The notes beneath the pieces are model-generated. The model saw only the letters and a program-made list of their open reading frames with translations. It did no database searches and was not told the origin of the DNA. A stretch of DNA of 42,211 nt from Pseudomonas alkylphenolica. Lineage in GTDB: Bacteria; Pseudomonadota; Gammaproteobacteria; Pseudomonadales; Pseudomonadaceae. This document shows, one piece after another, positions 34,225-41,750 of this stretch. The DNA lies in assembly GCF_016009175.1 (NCBI RefSeq), contig NZ_JADUCM010000040.1, forward strand, positions 1 to 42,211. The letters are read 5' to 3'. Numbering within the stretch: position 1 is the stretch's first letter; the number at the start of each line of letters is the position of its first letter. A program made the translations under genes and the position numbers.

Positions 34225-35184
34225 ATGGACTTGTTACTGATCCTGACCTACGCCTCGATCTGTGTTGCCATCTTCAAGATTTTCCGCATCCCGCTGAACA
34301 AATGGACCGTACCGACCGCCGTATTGGGCGGCGTGATCCTGATCGGTGCGCTGATCTTCACCATGAACTACAACCATCCCTATTCAGAGGTGGCGCGTTC
34401 TTATTTTGTCTCGGTGCCGGTGGTCCCGGTGGTGACCGGCAAAGTCATCGAGGTGCCGGTTCAAGGCAACCGTATGCTGGAGAAGGGCGATGTGCTGTTT
34501 CGCATCGACCCGGCACCGTTCGAGTTCAAGCTGAAGTCGCTCAAGGCCCAGCAGATGGCTGCCAGGGGCGACCTGTCGAGGATCAGCGAGCTGATCAAGC
34601 GCAACTTCGGCACACGCCGCGAGCTGGAACAAGCCATGTCGCGCGTTGATGACCTGGAAGCGCAGATCGACAATGCCCAGTTCGAGCTGGACAACACTGT
34701 GGTTCGTGCACCCAGCAAGGGTTACGTGACCCACGTTTCGCTGCGTCCGGGGATGATGGCGACGCGACTGCCGTTGCGGCCGTCGATGGTGTTCATTCCC
34801 CAGGAAGGCCAGTATTTTGCGGCGTGGATGCGCCAGAACAGCCTGCTGCGGCTGGTCGTCGGCGATGACGCCGAAGTGGCGTTTGACGGCATTCCCGGCA
34901 AGGTCTTCAGTGGCAAGGTGAAAACGGTCATCGAGGCGATCGGTGAAGGGCAGGTGCAGCCGTCCGGCACCATGATCAGCTACACCGGATCGCCGCCACC
35001 GGGGCGGGTGCCGGTGATTATCGAAATCACCGACCCGGCCTTTGAGCCCTACCGTGACCAGATGCCAGGCGGTGCTTATGGCCAGGCAGCGGTCTACAGC
35101 AAGCATTTCGAACACGTCGGGGTGATGCGCAAGATATTGCTGCGCATGGCGGCGTGGATGAACTATATCTTCCCGTTCCATTGA
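34225..35184 (+). CDS. yiaV: HlyD-family secretion/membrane fusion protein (YiaV-like)
   Basis: A 319-residue inner-membrane adaptor. It has two N-terminal hydrophobic stretches (about 2-18 and 30-48), a first lipoyl half (VVPVVTGKVIEVPVQGNRMLEKGDVLFRIDP), a short coiled coil (about 95-155), a second half (VVRAPSKGYVTHVSLRPG) and a beta-barrel region. It is presumed to span the envelope with YiaW. The coiled coil looks short: E. coli YiaV is about 378 residues (recalled), so roughly 60 residues are missing. ATG 34225 with GGAGG upstream; no transporter is encoded nearby. Confidence 0.85.
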   Translation: MDLLLILTYASICVAIFKIFRIPLNKWTVPTAVLGGVILIGALIFTMNYNHPYSEVARSYFVSVPVVPVVTGKVIEVPVQGNRMLEKGDVLFRIDPAPFEFKLKSLKAQQMAARGDLSRISELIKRNFGTRRELEQAMSRVDDLEAQIDNAQFELDNTVVRAPSKGYVTHVSLRPGMMATRLPLRPSMVFIPQEGQYFAAWMRQNSLLRLVVGDDAEVAFDGIPGKVFSGKVKTVIEAIGEGQVQPSGTMISYTGSPPPGRVPVIIEITDPAFEPYRDQMPGGAYGQAAVYSKHFEHVGVMRKILLRMAAWMNYIFPFH

Positions 35185-35217
35185 GGTAGGCGTCTTCTGT
35201 TGTACCGCGTCATCGTT

Positions 35218-35287
35218 TTTCGCGGGTGAACCCGCTCCCACAGTTGAGGCTTGCACCGACCCTGTGGGAGCGGGTTTACCCGCGAAA
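35218..35287. repeat. REP-type palindrome after yiaV
   Basis: Arms 35218-35243 and 35262-35287 are inverted copies with one mismatch and the GCGGG...CCCGCTCCCACAG signature of the common Pseudomonas REP family. They lie between convergent yiaV and mhpR and can serve as a transcript end for both. Confidence 0.75.
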
Positions 35288-35296
35288 TAGCCCCAT

Positions 35297-36112
35297 CTAC
35301 GGGAGTTCAGGCAGTACTTCGGCAGGCTCATTGGCCTCCTGCTCGATACGTTGCGCGGTGCGTTGCAACGCCGGCAGGTAGCGGGCAACGGCTTGCTCGA
35401 TGGTCATCGCCTTGGCCACATAGACCAGGTTCAGGCAGCCGAGCAATTGCTGCCTGCCGCGGATCGGCACGGCAATCGAGGCGATCTTTTCTTCCTGGAA
35501 CCAGGCCGCGTAATTCTCGCCGTAGCCACGGTGGCGGGTTTTACGCAGGAGGTTGTCCAGCGCCACCGGGTCGCGTGCCAGGCGGCTTTCTTCATCGTCG
35601 CGACTGGCCAGCAACTCGATGATCCGTTCGCGCTCTGCCTCCGGGCAAAAGGCCAGATAGGCAAGGCCGGTAGCGGTCATCAGGATCGGCAGGCGCCGGC
35701 CGACAATGGAACGGTGAAACGACAGGCGACTGAAGCGGTGGGTCGATTCGCGTACCACCATGCTGTCGACATCCAGGGTGCACAGGTCGGTGGGCCACAC
35801 GACCTCCTGCAGCAACTCCGCCAGCAACGGGGCGGCGAGGGCAGAGATCCACAGGTCGTCACGAAAGCCTTCGCTCAGCTCGCGCACCTTTAGGCACAAG
35901 CCAAAGCTGTCATTGGACTCACTCCTGCGCACATAGCCTTCGTCCTGCAACGTTTCAAGCAGGCGCCGGACGGTGGTGCGGTGCAGGCCGGTCAGTTCGG
36001 CCAGCTGAGTGGGTGTGGCGCCGCCACTGAGTCGATTCAGCGTGTTCAACAGCTGCAAACCGCGCGTCAGTCCCCGCACGGTTTTGTACTCAGACTCGCT
36101 GCCAGTGCTCAT
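35297..36112 (-). CDS. mhpR: IclR-family activator MhpR
   Basis: A 271-residue regulator. The N-terminal winged helix-turn-helix is at about 25-75 (LAELTGLHRTTVRRLLETLQDEGYV). The C-terminal IclR effector domain covers about 85-260, with a GLAYLAFCPEAERERI stretch. The IclR family includes E. coli MhpR, an activator of mhp genes that responds to 3-(3-hydroxyphenyl)propionate. It diverges from mhpA, and a near-perfect palindrome of the known MhpR operator type lies in between. ATG 36112, with a weak GGTG upstream. Confidence 0.9.
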   Translation of the reverse strand: MSTGSESEYKTVRGLTRGLQLLNTLNRLSGGATPTQLAELTGLHRTTVRRLLETLQDEGYVRRSESNDSFGLCLKVRELSEGFRDDLWISALAAPLLAELLQEVVWPTDLCTLDVDSMVVRESTHRFSRLSFHRSIVGRRLPILMTATGLAYLAFCPEAERERIIELLASRDDEESRLARDPVALDNLLRKTRHRGYGENYAAWFQEEKIASIAVPIRGRQQLLGCLNLVYVAKAMTIEQAVARYLPALQRTAQRIEQEANEPAEVLPELP

Positions 36113-36140
36113 AAATCACCAAAAAAACCATTAAAAACAA

Positions 36141-36163
36141 TGCTGTGCACATAGTGCACAGCA
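36141..36163. promoter_or_regulatory. mhpR operator: MhpR-type operator
   Basis: Perfect 10-base arms (36141-36150 and 36154-36163, core TGTGCAC and GTGCACA) flank a 3-base spacer, centred at 36152. The E. coli MhpR site is also a TGCAC-type palindrome with a short spacer, from memory. It lies about 61 bases upstream of the inferred mhpA start site, a standard activator position. Confidence 0.65.
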
Positions 36164-36176
36164 GGAGTGTTTTTCA

Positions 36177-36206
36177 TTGTAGGGCAAGAAACGCCGTTCA
36201 TATACT
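36177..36206 (+). promoter_or_regulatory. mhpA promoter
   Basis: A -35-like TTGTAG (36177-36182), an 18-base spacer and a good -10 TATACT (36201-36206) lie just downstream of the operator. Transcription would start near 36213, leaving a leader of about 240 bases before mhpA. The weak -35 fits an activator-dependent promoter. Confidence 0.55.
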
Positions 36207-36245
36207 AGGCCCAACAATAACGACGACCCTTCGGGGAGACCTCCC

Positions 36246-36305
36246 ATGAACCATGCCTGCGCCCTCTGCATGCCCGACGCTCCGCCTGAGCGGCATGCCT
36301 GGTAA
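36246..36305 (+). CDS. 19-residue leader peptide upstream of mhpA (putative)
   Basis: A 20-codon frame including the stop, MNHACALCMPDAPPERHAW. A GGGGAG ribosome-binding site lies 7 bases upstream, stronger than the one in front of mhpA. It lies inside the leader between the promoter and mhpA. It carries two Cys, two Pro in a row and two His. GGGA-N4-TCCC around the ribosome-binding site can form a small hairpin. A 7-bp hairpin (36306-36328) starts right after its stop codon. It could be a regulatory leader peptide, a small protein, or chance; no homologue is known to me. Confidence 0.45.
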   Translation: MNHACALCMPDAPPERHAW

Positions 36306-36328
36306 TTCCTGCGACGCCTGAGCAGGAA
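36306..36328 (+). promoter_or_regulatory. leader hairpin after the small frame
   Basis: TTCCTGC (36306-36312) pairs with GCAGGAA (36322-36328) across a 9-base loop, starting directly after the leader-peptide stop. A second 6-bp hairpin (36365-36370 with 36375-36380) follows. Neither has a T-run, so it is not a classical terminator. Confidence 0.4.
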
Positions 36329-36451
36329 CACCGCTCTCTCAACTTTTGAATCGCTGTCATCCCTGCGTTGCACTCAACGCCGAGGGTTGGCCCCGGCTTG
36401 CCTGAATTCGGCTGGTCGGGTGGCGTGACGCTGCTGCAAATGGTGAAAACA

Positions 36452-38113
36452 ATGAAAACGACTCCATCTCCTACCACTGATTACACCGCTCAAGTCGTGG
36501 TACTCGGCGCCGGCCCGGTCGGCCTGTCGATTGCCAACTACCTCGGCCAGGTCGGCATTGACGTCCTGGTGGTCGAGAAGCTCGACCAGTTGATCGACTA
36601 CCCGCGTGCCATCGGCATCGACGACGAGTCGCTACGGGCCGTGCAGGCCCGGGGCCTGGTTGATCAGGTATTGCCGCATACCACGCCGTGGCACGCCATG
36701 CGTTTTCTGACCCCCAAGGGCCGTTGCTTCGCCGACATCCAGCCGATGACCGATGAATTCGGCTGGTCGCGGCGCAATGCCTTCATTCAGCCTCAGGTCG
36801 ATGCCGTGCTGTTCAAAGGCCTGCAGCGTTTTGGCAATGTGCGCACGCTGTTCAGCCGCGACGTGACTGAATTCAGCCAGGATGCAGAGGGCGTCACCCT
36901 TTACGTGGACGGCCCTGGCGGCGTGCGCGAATCGATTCGTGCCGGGTACCTGGTGGCCTGTGACGGCGGCAACAGCTACATCCGCCGCACCCTGGACATC
37001 GCTTTCGACGGCAAGACTGCGCCCAACCAGTGGATAGTCGTCGACATCGCCAATGACCCGCTGGGCACGCCGCATGTCTACATGTGCTGCGACCCTGTAC
37101 GTCCGTATGTCTCCGCCGCGCTGCCGCATGGCGTACGCCGCTTCGAGTTCATGGTGATGCCCGGCGAGACCGAAGCTGAACTGAGCAAACCGGAGAACAT
37201 GCGCAAGCTGATGGCCAAAGTGTTGCCAGACCCGGACAACGTCGAGCTGATCCGCAGCCGTGTCTACACCCACAACGCCCGCCTGGCCGGCGAGTTCCGC
37301 AAGCAACGCATCCTGCTCGCCGGCGACGCCGCGCACATCATGCCGGTGTGGCAAGGGCAGGGGTACAACAGCGGCATGCGCGATGCCAGCAACCTGGCCT
37401 GGAAACTCGCGCTGGTGGTCAAAGGCCTGGCCGGTGAAGGCCTGCTCGACACCTACGAGCAGGAACGCCGCGACCACGCCAAGGCGATGATCAACCTGTC
37501 GGTGATGGCCGGCCATGTGCTGGCGCCGCCGAAGCGTTGGCAGGGGATCTTGCGCGACGGGATTTCCTGGCTGCTCAACTACCTGCCACCGGTCAAACGC
37601 TACTTCCTCGAAATGCGTTTCAAGCCGATGCCGCAGTACACCAGCGGTGCATTGGTGGCCAGTGCACCGACAATCGCCAACTCACCGGTCGGGCGCATGT
37701 TCATCCAGCCCAAGGTGCTGACGGATGAAGGGCAACAGGTGTTGCTCGACGATGTGATCGGCAGCAATTTCGCCATCATCGCCTGGGGCAGCGATCCGAC
37801 CTGGGGCCTGACGGCCGAGCAAGTGGCGTTCTGGCGTCGCCTGGGTACGCGCTTTATTCAAGTGCTGCCAGACGTGCAAATGCAAGCCGAGCGGGAAGTG
37901 GCCGAGGGCGTGATACGCGTCGGCGACCGTAGCGGCCGGCTCAAGGAATGGTTCGGTCGGTATCCGCTCTCCATCGCCCTGTTGCGCCCGGATCGCTTTG
38001 TCGCCGCAGTGGCGATTCCGCAAACGCTCGGCAAGGCCTGTGATGCGCTGGCCCATGCACTGCGCGCGACGCCAATGCCGGTCGTCCAGCCCGTTGCCAG
38101 CAAGGTGGCTTGA
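36452..38113 (+). CDS. mhpA: 3-(3-hydroxyphenyl)propionate hydroxylase MhpA
   Basis: A 553-residue FAD monooxygenase, near the 554 residues of E. coli MhpA. It has FAD motif GAGPVGLSIANYLGQVG near residue 20, a DG region (DGGNSYIRR), and the FAD/substrate GD motif RILLAGDAAHIMPVWQGQGYN near 290. It adds an ortho hydroxyl to give 2,3-dihydroxyphenylpropionate, the first pathway step. ATG 36452 gives the family N-terminus; ATG 36440 is possible and both have weak ribosome-binding sites. It is the first gene of mhpABCDFE; mhpB follows after 1 base. Confidence 0.95.
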   Translation: MKTTPSPTTDYTAQVVVLGAGPVGLSIANYLGQVGIDVLVVEKLDQLIDYPRAIGIDDESLRAVQARGLVDQVLPHTTPWHAMRFLTPKGRCFADIQPMTDEFGWSRRNAFIQPQVDAVLFKGLQRFGNVRTLFSRDVTEFSQDAEGVTLYVDGPGGVRESIRAGYLVACDGGNSYIRRTLDIAFDGKTAPNQWIVVDIANDPLGTPHVYMCCDPVRPYVSAALPHGVRRFEFMVMPGETEAELSKPENMRKLMAKVLPDPDNVELIRSRVYTHNARLAGEFRKQRILLAGDAAHIMPVWQGQGYNSGMRDASNLAWKLALVVKGLAGEGLLDTYEQERRDHAKAMINLSVMAGHVLAPPKRWQGILRDGISWLLNYLPPVKRYFLEMRFKPMPQYTSGALVASAPTIANSPVGRMFIQPKVLTDEGQQVLLDDVIGSNFAIIAWGSDPTWGLTAEQVAFWRRLGTRFIQVLPDVQMQAEREVAEGVIRVGDRSGRLKEWFGRYPLSIALLRPDRFVAAVAIPQTLGKACDALAHALRATPMPVVQPVASKVA

Positions 38114-38114
38114 G

Positions 38115-39077
38115 ATGAGTGCCTTGGTGCAATGCCTGTCCCATACCCCGTTAGTGGGCTACGTCGACCCGGCGCCCGCGGTGCTGGAGGAGGTCGATAG
38201 CGTCGTCGCCCGTGCACGGGCGCAGATCGAAGCGTTTGCGCCGGAACTGGTGATCCTGTTTGCACCGGATCACTACAACGGCTTTTTCTATGACGTGATG
38301 CCGTCGTTCTGCATCGGTATGGCGGCGAACGCCATTGGCGATTTCGACACCGCTGCAGGCCCGTTTGATGTGCCCAAGGCGCTGGCTGAAGGCTGCGCCG
38401 ATGCGGTGCTGGATGCCGGCGTGGACGCAGCTGTGTCGTATTGCATGCAGGTCGACCATGGTTTTGCCCAGCCACTTGAACTGCTGCTCGGTGGAATTGA
38501 CCGGTGCCCGGTGATTCCGGTGTTCATCAACTCGGTGGCGGTGCCGCTGCCGAGCTTCCGGCGCGCACGTTTGCTGGGCGAGGCCATCGGCCGTTATGCC
38601 GGCACCCTGAACAAGCGCGTGCTGTTTATCGGTTCTGGTGGCCTGTCGCACCAGCCGCCGGTGCCGGAACTGGCCCATGTCGATGCCCGTATGGCCGACC
38701 GCCTGATGGGCAGTGGCCGTGATCTGCCGGCCGACGAGCGCGAGGCGCGTCAGCAGCGCGTCATTCAGGCGGCCCGGCGTTTTGTCGAAGACCAGGGCTC
38801 TCTGCATCCGCTGAACCCGGCCTGGGACCAGGGGTTCCTCGACACCTTGGCCAGTGGCCGTATCAGCGACCTCGACAGCCTGGGCAATGCCGAGCTGTCG
38901 AGGCTGGCCGGCAAGTCCACCCATGAAGTGAAAACCTGGGTCGCCGCGTTCGCTGCGCTGTCGGCGTTCGGCCCCTATCACGCCTGCGACCGCTATTACC
39001 GCCCGATCCCCGAGTGGATCGCCGGGTTTGGCGCGCTCGCGGCCCGCCCTGAATGCTCACCGTTGAAGGATGCCTGA
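38115..39077 (+). CDS. mhpB: 2,3-dihydroxyphenylpropionate 1,2-dioxygenase MhpB
   Basis: A 320-residue type III (LigB-class) extradiol dioxygenase. Conserved sites are His10 (LSHTPLVG), His53 (APDHYNG), His115 (MQVDHGFAQP) and His179 (GGLSHQPP); the last two match the catalytic pair known in E. coli MhpB. It opens the catechol ring with O2 and Fe(II). Its stop overlaps the region just before the mhpC start, implying coupling. Confidence 0.95.
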   Translation: MSALVQCLSHTPLVGYVDPAPAVLEEVDSVVARARAQIEAFAPELVILFAPDHYNGFFYDVMPSFCIGMAANAIGDFDTAAGPFDVPKALAEGCADAVLDAGVDAAVSYCMQVDHGFAQPLELLLGGIDRCPVIPVFINSVAVPLPSFRRARLLGEAIGRYAGTLNKRVLFIGSGGLSHQPPVPELAHVDARMADRLMGSGRDLPADEREARQQRVIQAARRFVEDQGSLHPLNPAWDQGFLDTLASGRISDLDSLGNAELSRLAGKSTHEVKTWVAAFAALSAFGPYHACDRYYRPIPEWIAGFGALAARPECSPLKDA

Positions 39078-39078
39078 C

Positions 39079-39948
39079 ATGACGACTGTCACTGCCGTAC
39101 CGACCGAAGCTTCAACCAGCCGTTTCGCCCGTATCAGCGAAGGCGACCTCGACCTGCAACTGCACTACAACGATATCGGCCAGGGCGCCGAAACCGTGGT
39201 GATGCTGCACGGCTCCGGTCCTGGCGCCAGCGGTTGGGCAAACTTCAACCGCAACATCGAGCCGCTGACCAATGCCGGTTACCGGGTGATCCTGATGGAC
39301 TGCCCTGGCTGGAGCAAAAGCGACCCGATCGTCTGCACCGGCTCGCGTTCGGACCTCAACGCCCGCGCGCTCAAAGGCCTGCTGGATGTGCTGGACCTGG
39401 ACCGTGTGCACCTGATCGGCAACTCGATGGGCGGCCACAGCGCTGTAGCCTTTGCCCTGGCCAACCCGCAGCGGGTCGGCAAACTGGTGTTGATGGGCGG
39501 CGGTACCGGCGGGGCGAGCCCGTTTGCGCCGATGCCGCCCGAGGGCATCAAGTTGCTCAACGGCCTGTACCGCGAGCCGACCATCGACAACCTGAAGAAG
39601 ATGATGACCGTCTTCGTCTTCGATGCCAGCAGCCTGACCGACGCCCTGTACCAGACCCGTCTGGACAACATGCTTGCGCGCCGCGACCACCTGGACAACT
39701 TCGTTGCCAGCCTGGCGGCCAATCCCAAGCAGTTCCCTGACTTCAGCCCACGCCTGGGCGAAATCAGCGCGCAGACCCTGATCGTCTGGGGTCGTGATGA
39801 CCGCTTTGTGCCGATGGATGCCGGCCTGCGCCTGTTGGCGGGCTTGCCCAACGCCCACCTGCACGTGTTCAACCGTTGCGGCCACTGGGCCCAGTGGGAG
39901 CACGCGGACGCCTTCAACCGCATGGTGCTGGACTTCCTCACCCATTGA
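39079..39948 (+). CDS. mhpC: 2-hydroxy-6-oxonona-2,4-dienedioate hydrolase MhpC
   Basis: A 289-residue alpha/beta hydrolase with triad Ser116 (GNSMGGHS), Asp241 (WGRDDRFVP) and His269 (CGHWAQWE), plus the oxyanion loop HGSGPGASGW. It cleaves the ring-fission product to 2-hydroxypentadienoate and succinate. ATG 39079 lies 9 bases after AAGGA; ATG 39070 would have no spacing. E. coli MhpC has about the same length. Confidence 0.95.
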   Translation: MTTVTAVPTEASTSRFARISEGDLDLQLHYNDIGQGAETVVMLHGSGPGASGWANFNRNIEPLTNAGYRVILMDCPGWSKSDPIVCTGSRSDLNARALKGLLDVLDLDRVHLIGNSMGGHSAVAFALANPQRVGKLVLMGGGTGGASPFAPMPPEGIKLLNGLYREPTIDNLKKMMTVFVFDASSLTDALYQTRLDNMLARRDHLDNFVASLAANPKQFPDFSPRLGEISAQTLIVWGRDDRFVPMDAGLRLLAGLPNAHLHVFNRCGHWAQWEHADAFNRMVLDFLTH

Positions 39949-39976
39949 GCGGTGTGAACTTTATTTGAGGTACACA

Positions 39977-40771
39977 ATGAGCATTTCTCAACAGACCCTC
40001 GACCAGCTGGCAGCCGCCTTGCGCCAGGCTGAAGTGTCGGCATTGGCCATCGCACCGCTGCGCGAGCTGATCGGTGAAGACAACGACGAGGCCGCCTATG
40101 CGATCCAGCGCCTCAACGTCGCCCATGCCGTGGCGGGCGGCCGTCGCGTGGTCGGGCGCAAGATCGGCCTGACCAACCCCAAGGTGCAGGCCCAGCTCGG
40201 CGTCGACCAGCCGGATTTCGGCACCCTGTTTGCCGACATGTGCTACGGCGACAACGAAGTGGTGCCGTTCAACCGCGTGCTGCAACCGAAGATCGAGGCG
40301 GAGATTGCCCTGGTTCTGGCGCGCGACCTGCCGGGCATCGACACCACGTTCGCCGACGTACTGGGCGCAACCGGCTGGGTCATGCCGGCCCTGGAGATCG
40401 TTGGCTCACGCGTACAGAACTGGAACATCCGTTTTGTCGACACCGTGGCCGACAACGCCTCCAGCGGTTGCTACGTGCTCGGCGGCCCGGCCCGTCGCAT
40501 CGACGGCCTGGACCTGCGCAACGCCAGCATGCGCATGACCCGTAACGGCGAGGTCGTTTCCACGGGCAGCGGTGCCGAATGCCTGGGCCACCCGCTCAAT
40601 GCTGCCGTATGGCTGGCGCGGACCATGGCGCGCCTGCGCGAGCCGCTGAAGGCGGGCGATGTGATTCTCACCGGGGCGTTGGGGCCGATGGCCGCTGTGG
40701 CCGCGGGTGATCGCTTCGAGGCCGACATCGAAGGCATCGGCCAGGTAGCAGTCGAGTTCAGTGTCGAGTAA
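39977..40771 (+). CDS. mhpD: 2-keto-4-pentenoate hydratase MhpD
   Basis: A 264-residue hydratase with family marks RRVVGRKIGLTNPKVQ, the metal-ligand region PKIEAEIALVL (E-x-E), and GSGAECLGHPLNAAVWLA. It hydrates 2-hydroxypentadienoate to 4-hydroxy-2-oxovalerate. ATG 39977 follows GAGG. The long upstream open frame in the mhpC region is an artefact. Confidence 0.95.
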   Translation: MSISQQTLDQLAAALRQAEVSALAIAPLRELIGEDNDEAAYAIQRLNVAHAVAGGRRVVGRKIGLTNPKVQAQLGVDQPDFGTLFADMCYGDNEVVPFNRVLQPKIEAEIALVLARDLPGIDTTFADVLGATGWVMPALEIVGSRVQNWNIRFVDTVADNASSGCYVLGGPARRIDGLDLRNASMRMTRNGEVVSTGSGAECLGHPLNAAVWLARTMARLREPLKAGDVILTGALGPMAAVAAGDRFEADIEGIGQVAVEFSVE

Positions 40772-40803
40772 TCGGCGACGTGCGTGCAGACAAGGTAAAC
40801 ACC

Positions 40804-41739
40804 ATGAAAAAACTAAAAGTCGCCATCATCGGCTCCGGCAACATCGGCACCGACCTGATGATCAAGATCCTGCGTAACGCGCAGCACCTGGAAATGTCGG
40901 CGATGGTGGGTATCGACCCGGCGTCCGATGGCCTGGCGCGCGCTGCACGGATGGGCGTGGCCACGACCCACGAAGGCGTAGAAGGCCTGACCCGTCTGCC
41001 AGCGTTTGCCGACATCGACTTCGTCTTCGATGCCACCAGCGCCGGCGCCCACGTCAAGAACGACGCGTTCCTGCGTTCGATCAAACCGGGTATCCGCCTG
41101 ATCGACCTGACCCCGGCGGCCATCGGCCCGTACTGCGTGCCGGTGGTCAACCTGGAGCAGAACCTCGGCCAGCTGAACGTCAACATGGTCACCTGCGGCG
41201 GCCAGGCAACCATCCCGATGGTGGCGGCGGTGTCGCGCGTGGCCAAGGTGCATTACGCCGAGATCATTGCCTCGATTGCGAGCAAATCCGCCGGTCCCGG
41301 CACCCGCGCCAACATCGACGAATTCACCGAAACCACCAGCAAAGCCATCGAAGTGATCGGTGGCGCGGCCAAGGGCAAGGCGATCATCGTCATGAACCCG
41401 GCCGAGCCGCCGCTGATGATGCGTGACACGGTGTTCGTGCTCTCCGAAGCCGCCGACCAGGCCAAGGTCGAAGCCTCCATCGAGGAAATGGCCGCCGCCG
41501 TGCAGGCCTATGTGCCGGGCTACCGCCTCAAGCAAAAGGTGCAGTTCGACGTGATCCCCGAGGATGCGCCGTTGAACATTCCCGGCCACGGCCGCTTCTC
41601 CGGTCTGAAGACCTCGGTGTTCCTCGAAGTCGAAGGCGCCGCCCATTACCTGCCAGCCTACGCCGGCAACCTCGACATCATGACTTCCGCTGCCTTGGCC
41701 ACCGCCGAGCGCATGGCGCTGTCGATGCTCAACGGCTGA
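40804..41739 (+). CDS. mhpF: acetaldehyde dehydrogenase, acylating MhpF
   Basis: A 311-residue enzyme with an N-terminal NAD motif (VAIIGSGNIGTDLM) and catalytic Cys131 (VTCGGQATIP). It turns acetaldehyde from MhpE into acetyl-CoA, normally as a channelling complex with that aldolase, encoded next. ATG 40804 follows AAGG. Order D-F-E matches E. coli mhp. Confidence 0.95.
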   Translation: MKKLKVAIIGSGNIGTDLMIKILRNAQHLEMSAMVGIDPASDGLARAARMGVATTHEGVEGLTRLPAFADIDFVFDATSAGAHVKNDAFLRSIKPGIRLIDLTPAAIGPYCVPVVNLEQNLGQLNVNMVTCGGQATIPMVAAVSRVAKVHYAEIIASIASKSAGPGTRANIDEFTETTSKAIEVIGGAAKGKAIIVMNPAEPPLMMRDTVFVLSEAADQAKVEASIEEMAAAVQAYVPGYRLKQKVQFDVIPEDAPLNIPGHGRFSGLKTSVFLEVEGAAHYLPAYAGNLDIMTSAALATAERMALSMLNG

Positions 41740-41750
41740 GGAGCTCGCCC

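Noticed and set aside
36131..36373. 80-codon leftward frame in the mhp intergenic region
   Set aside because: It crosses the promoter and operator, lacks a ribosome-binding site, and has no family feature.
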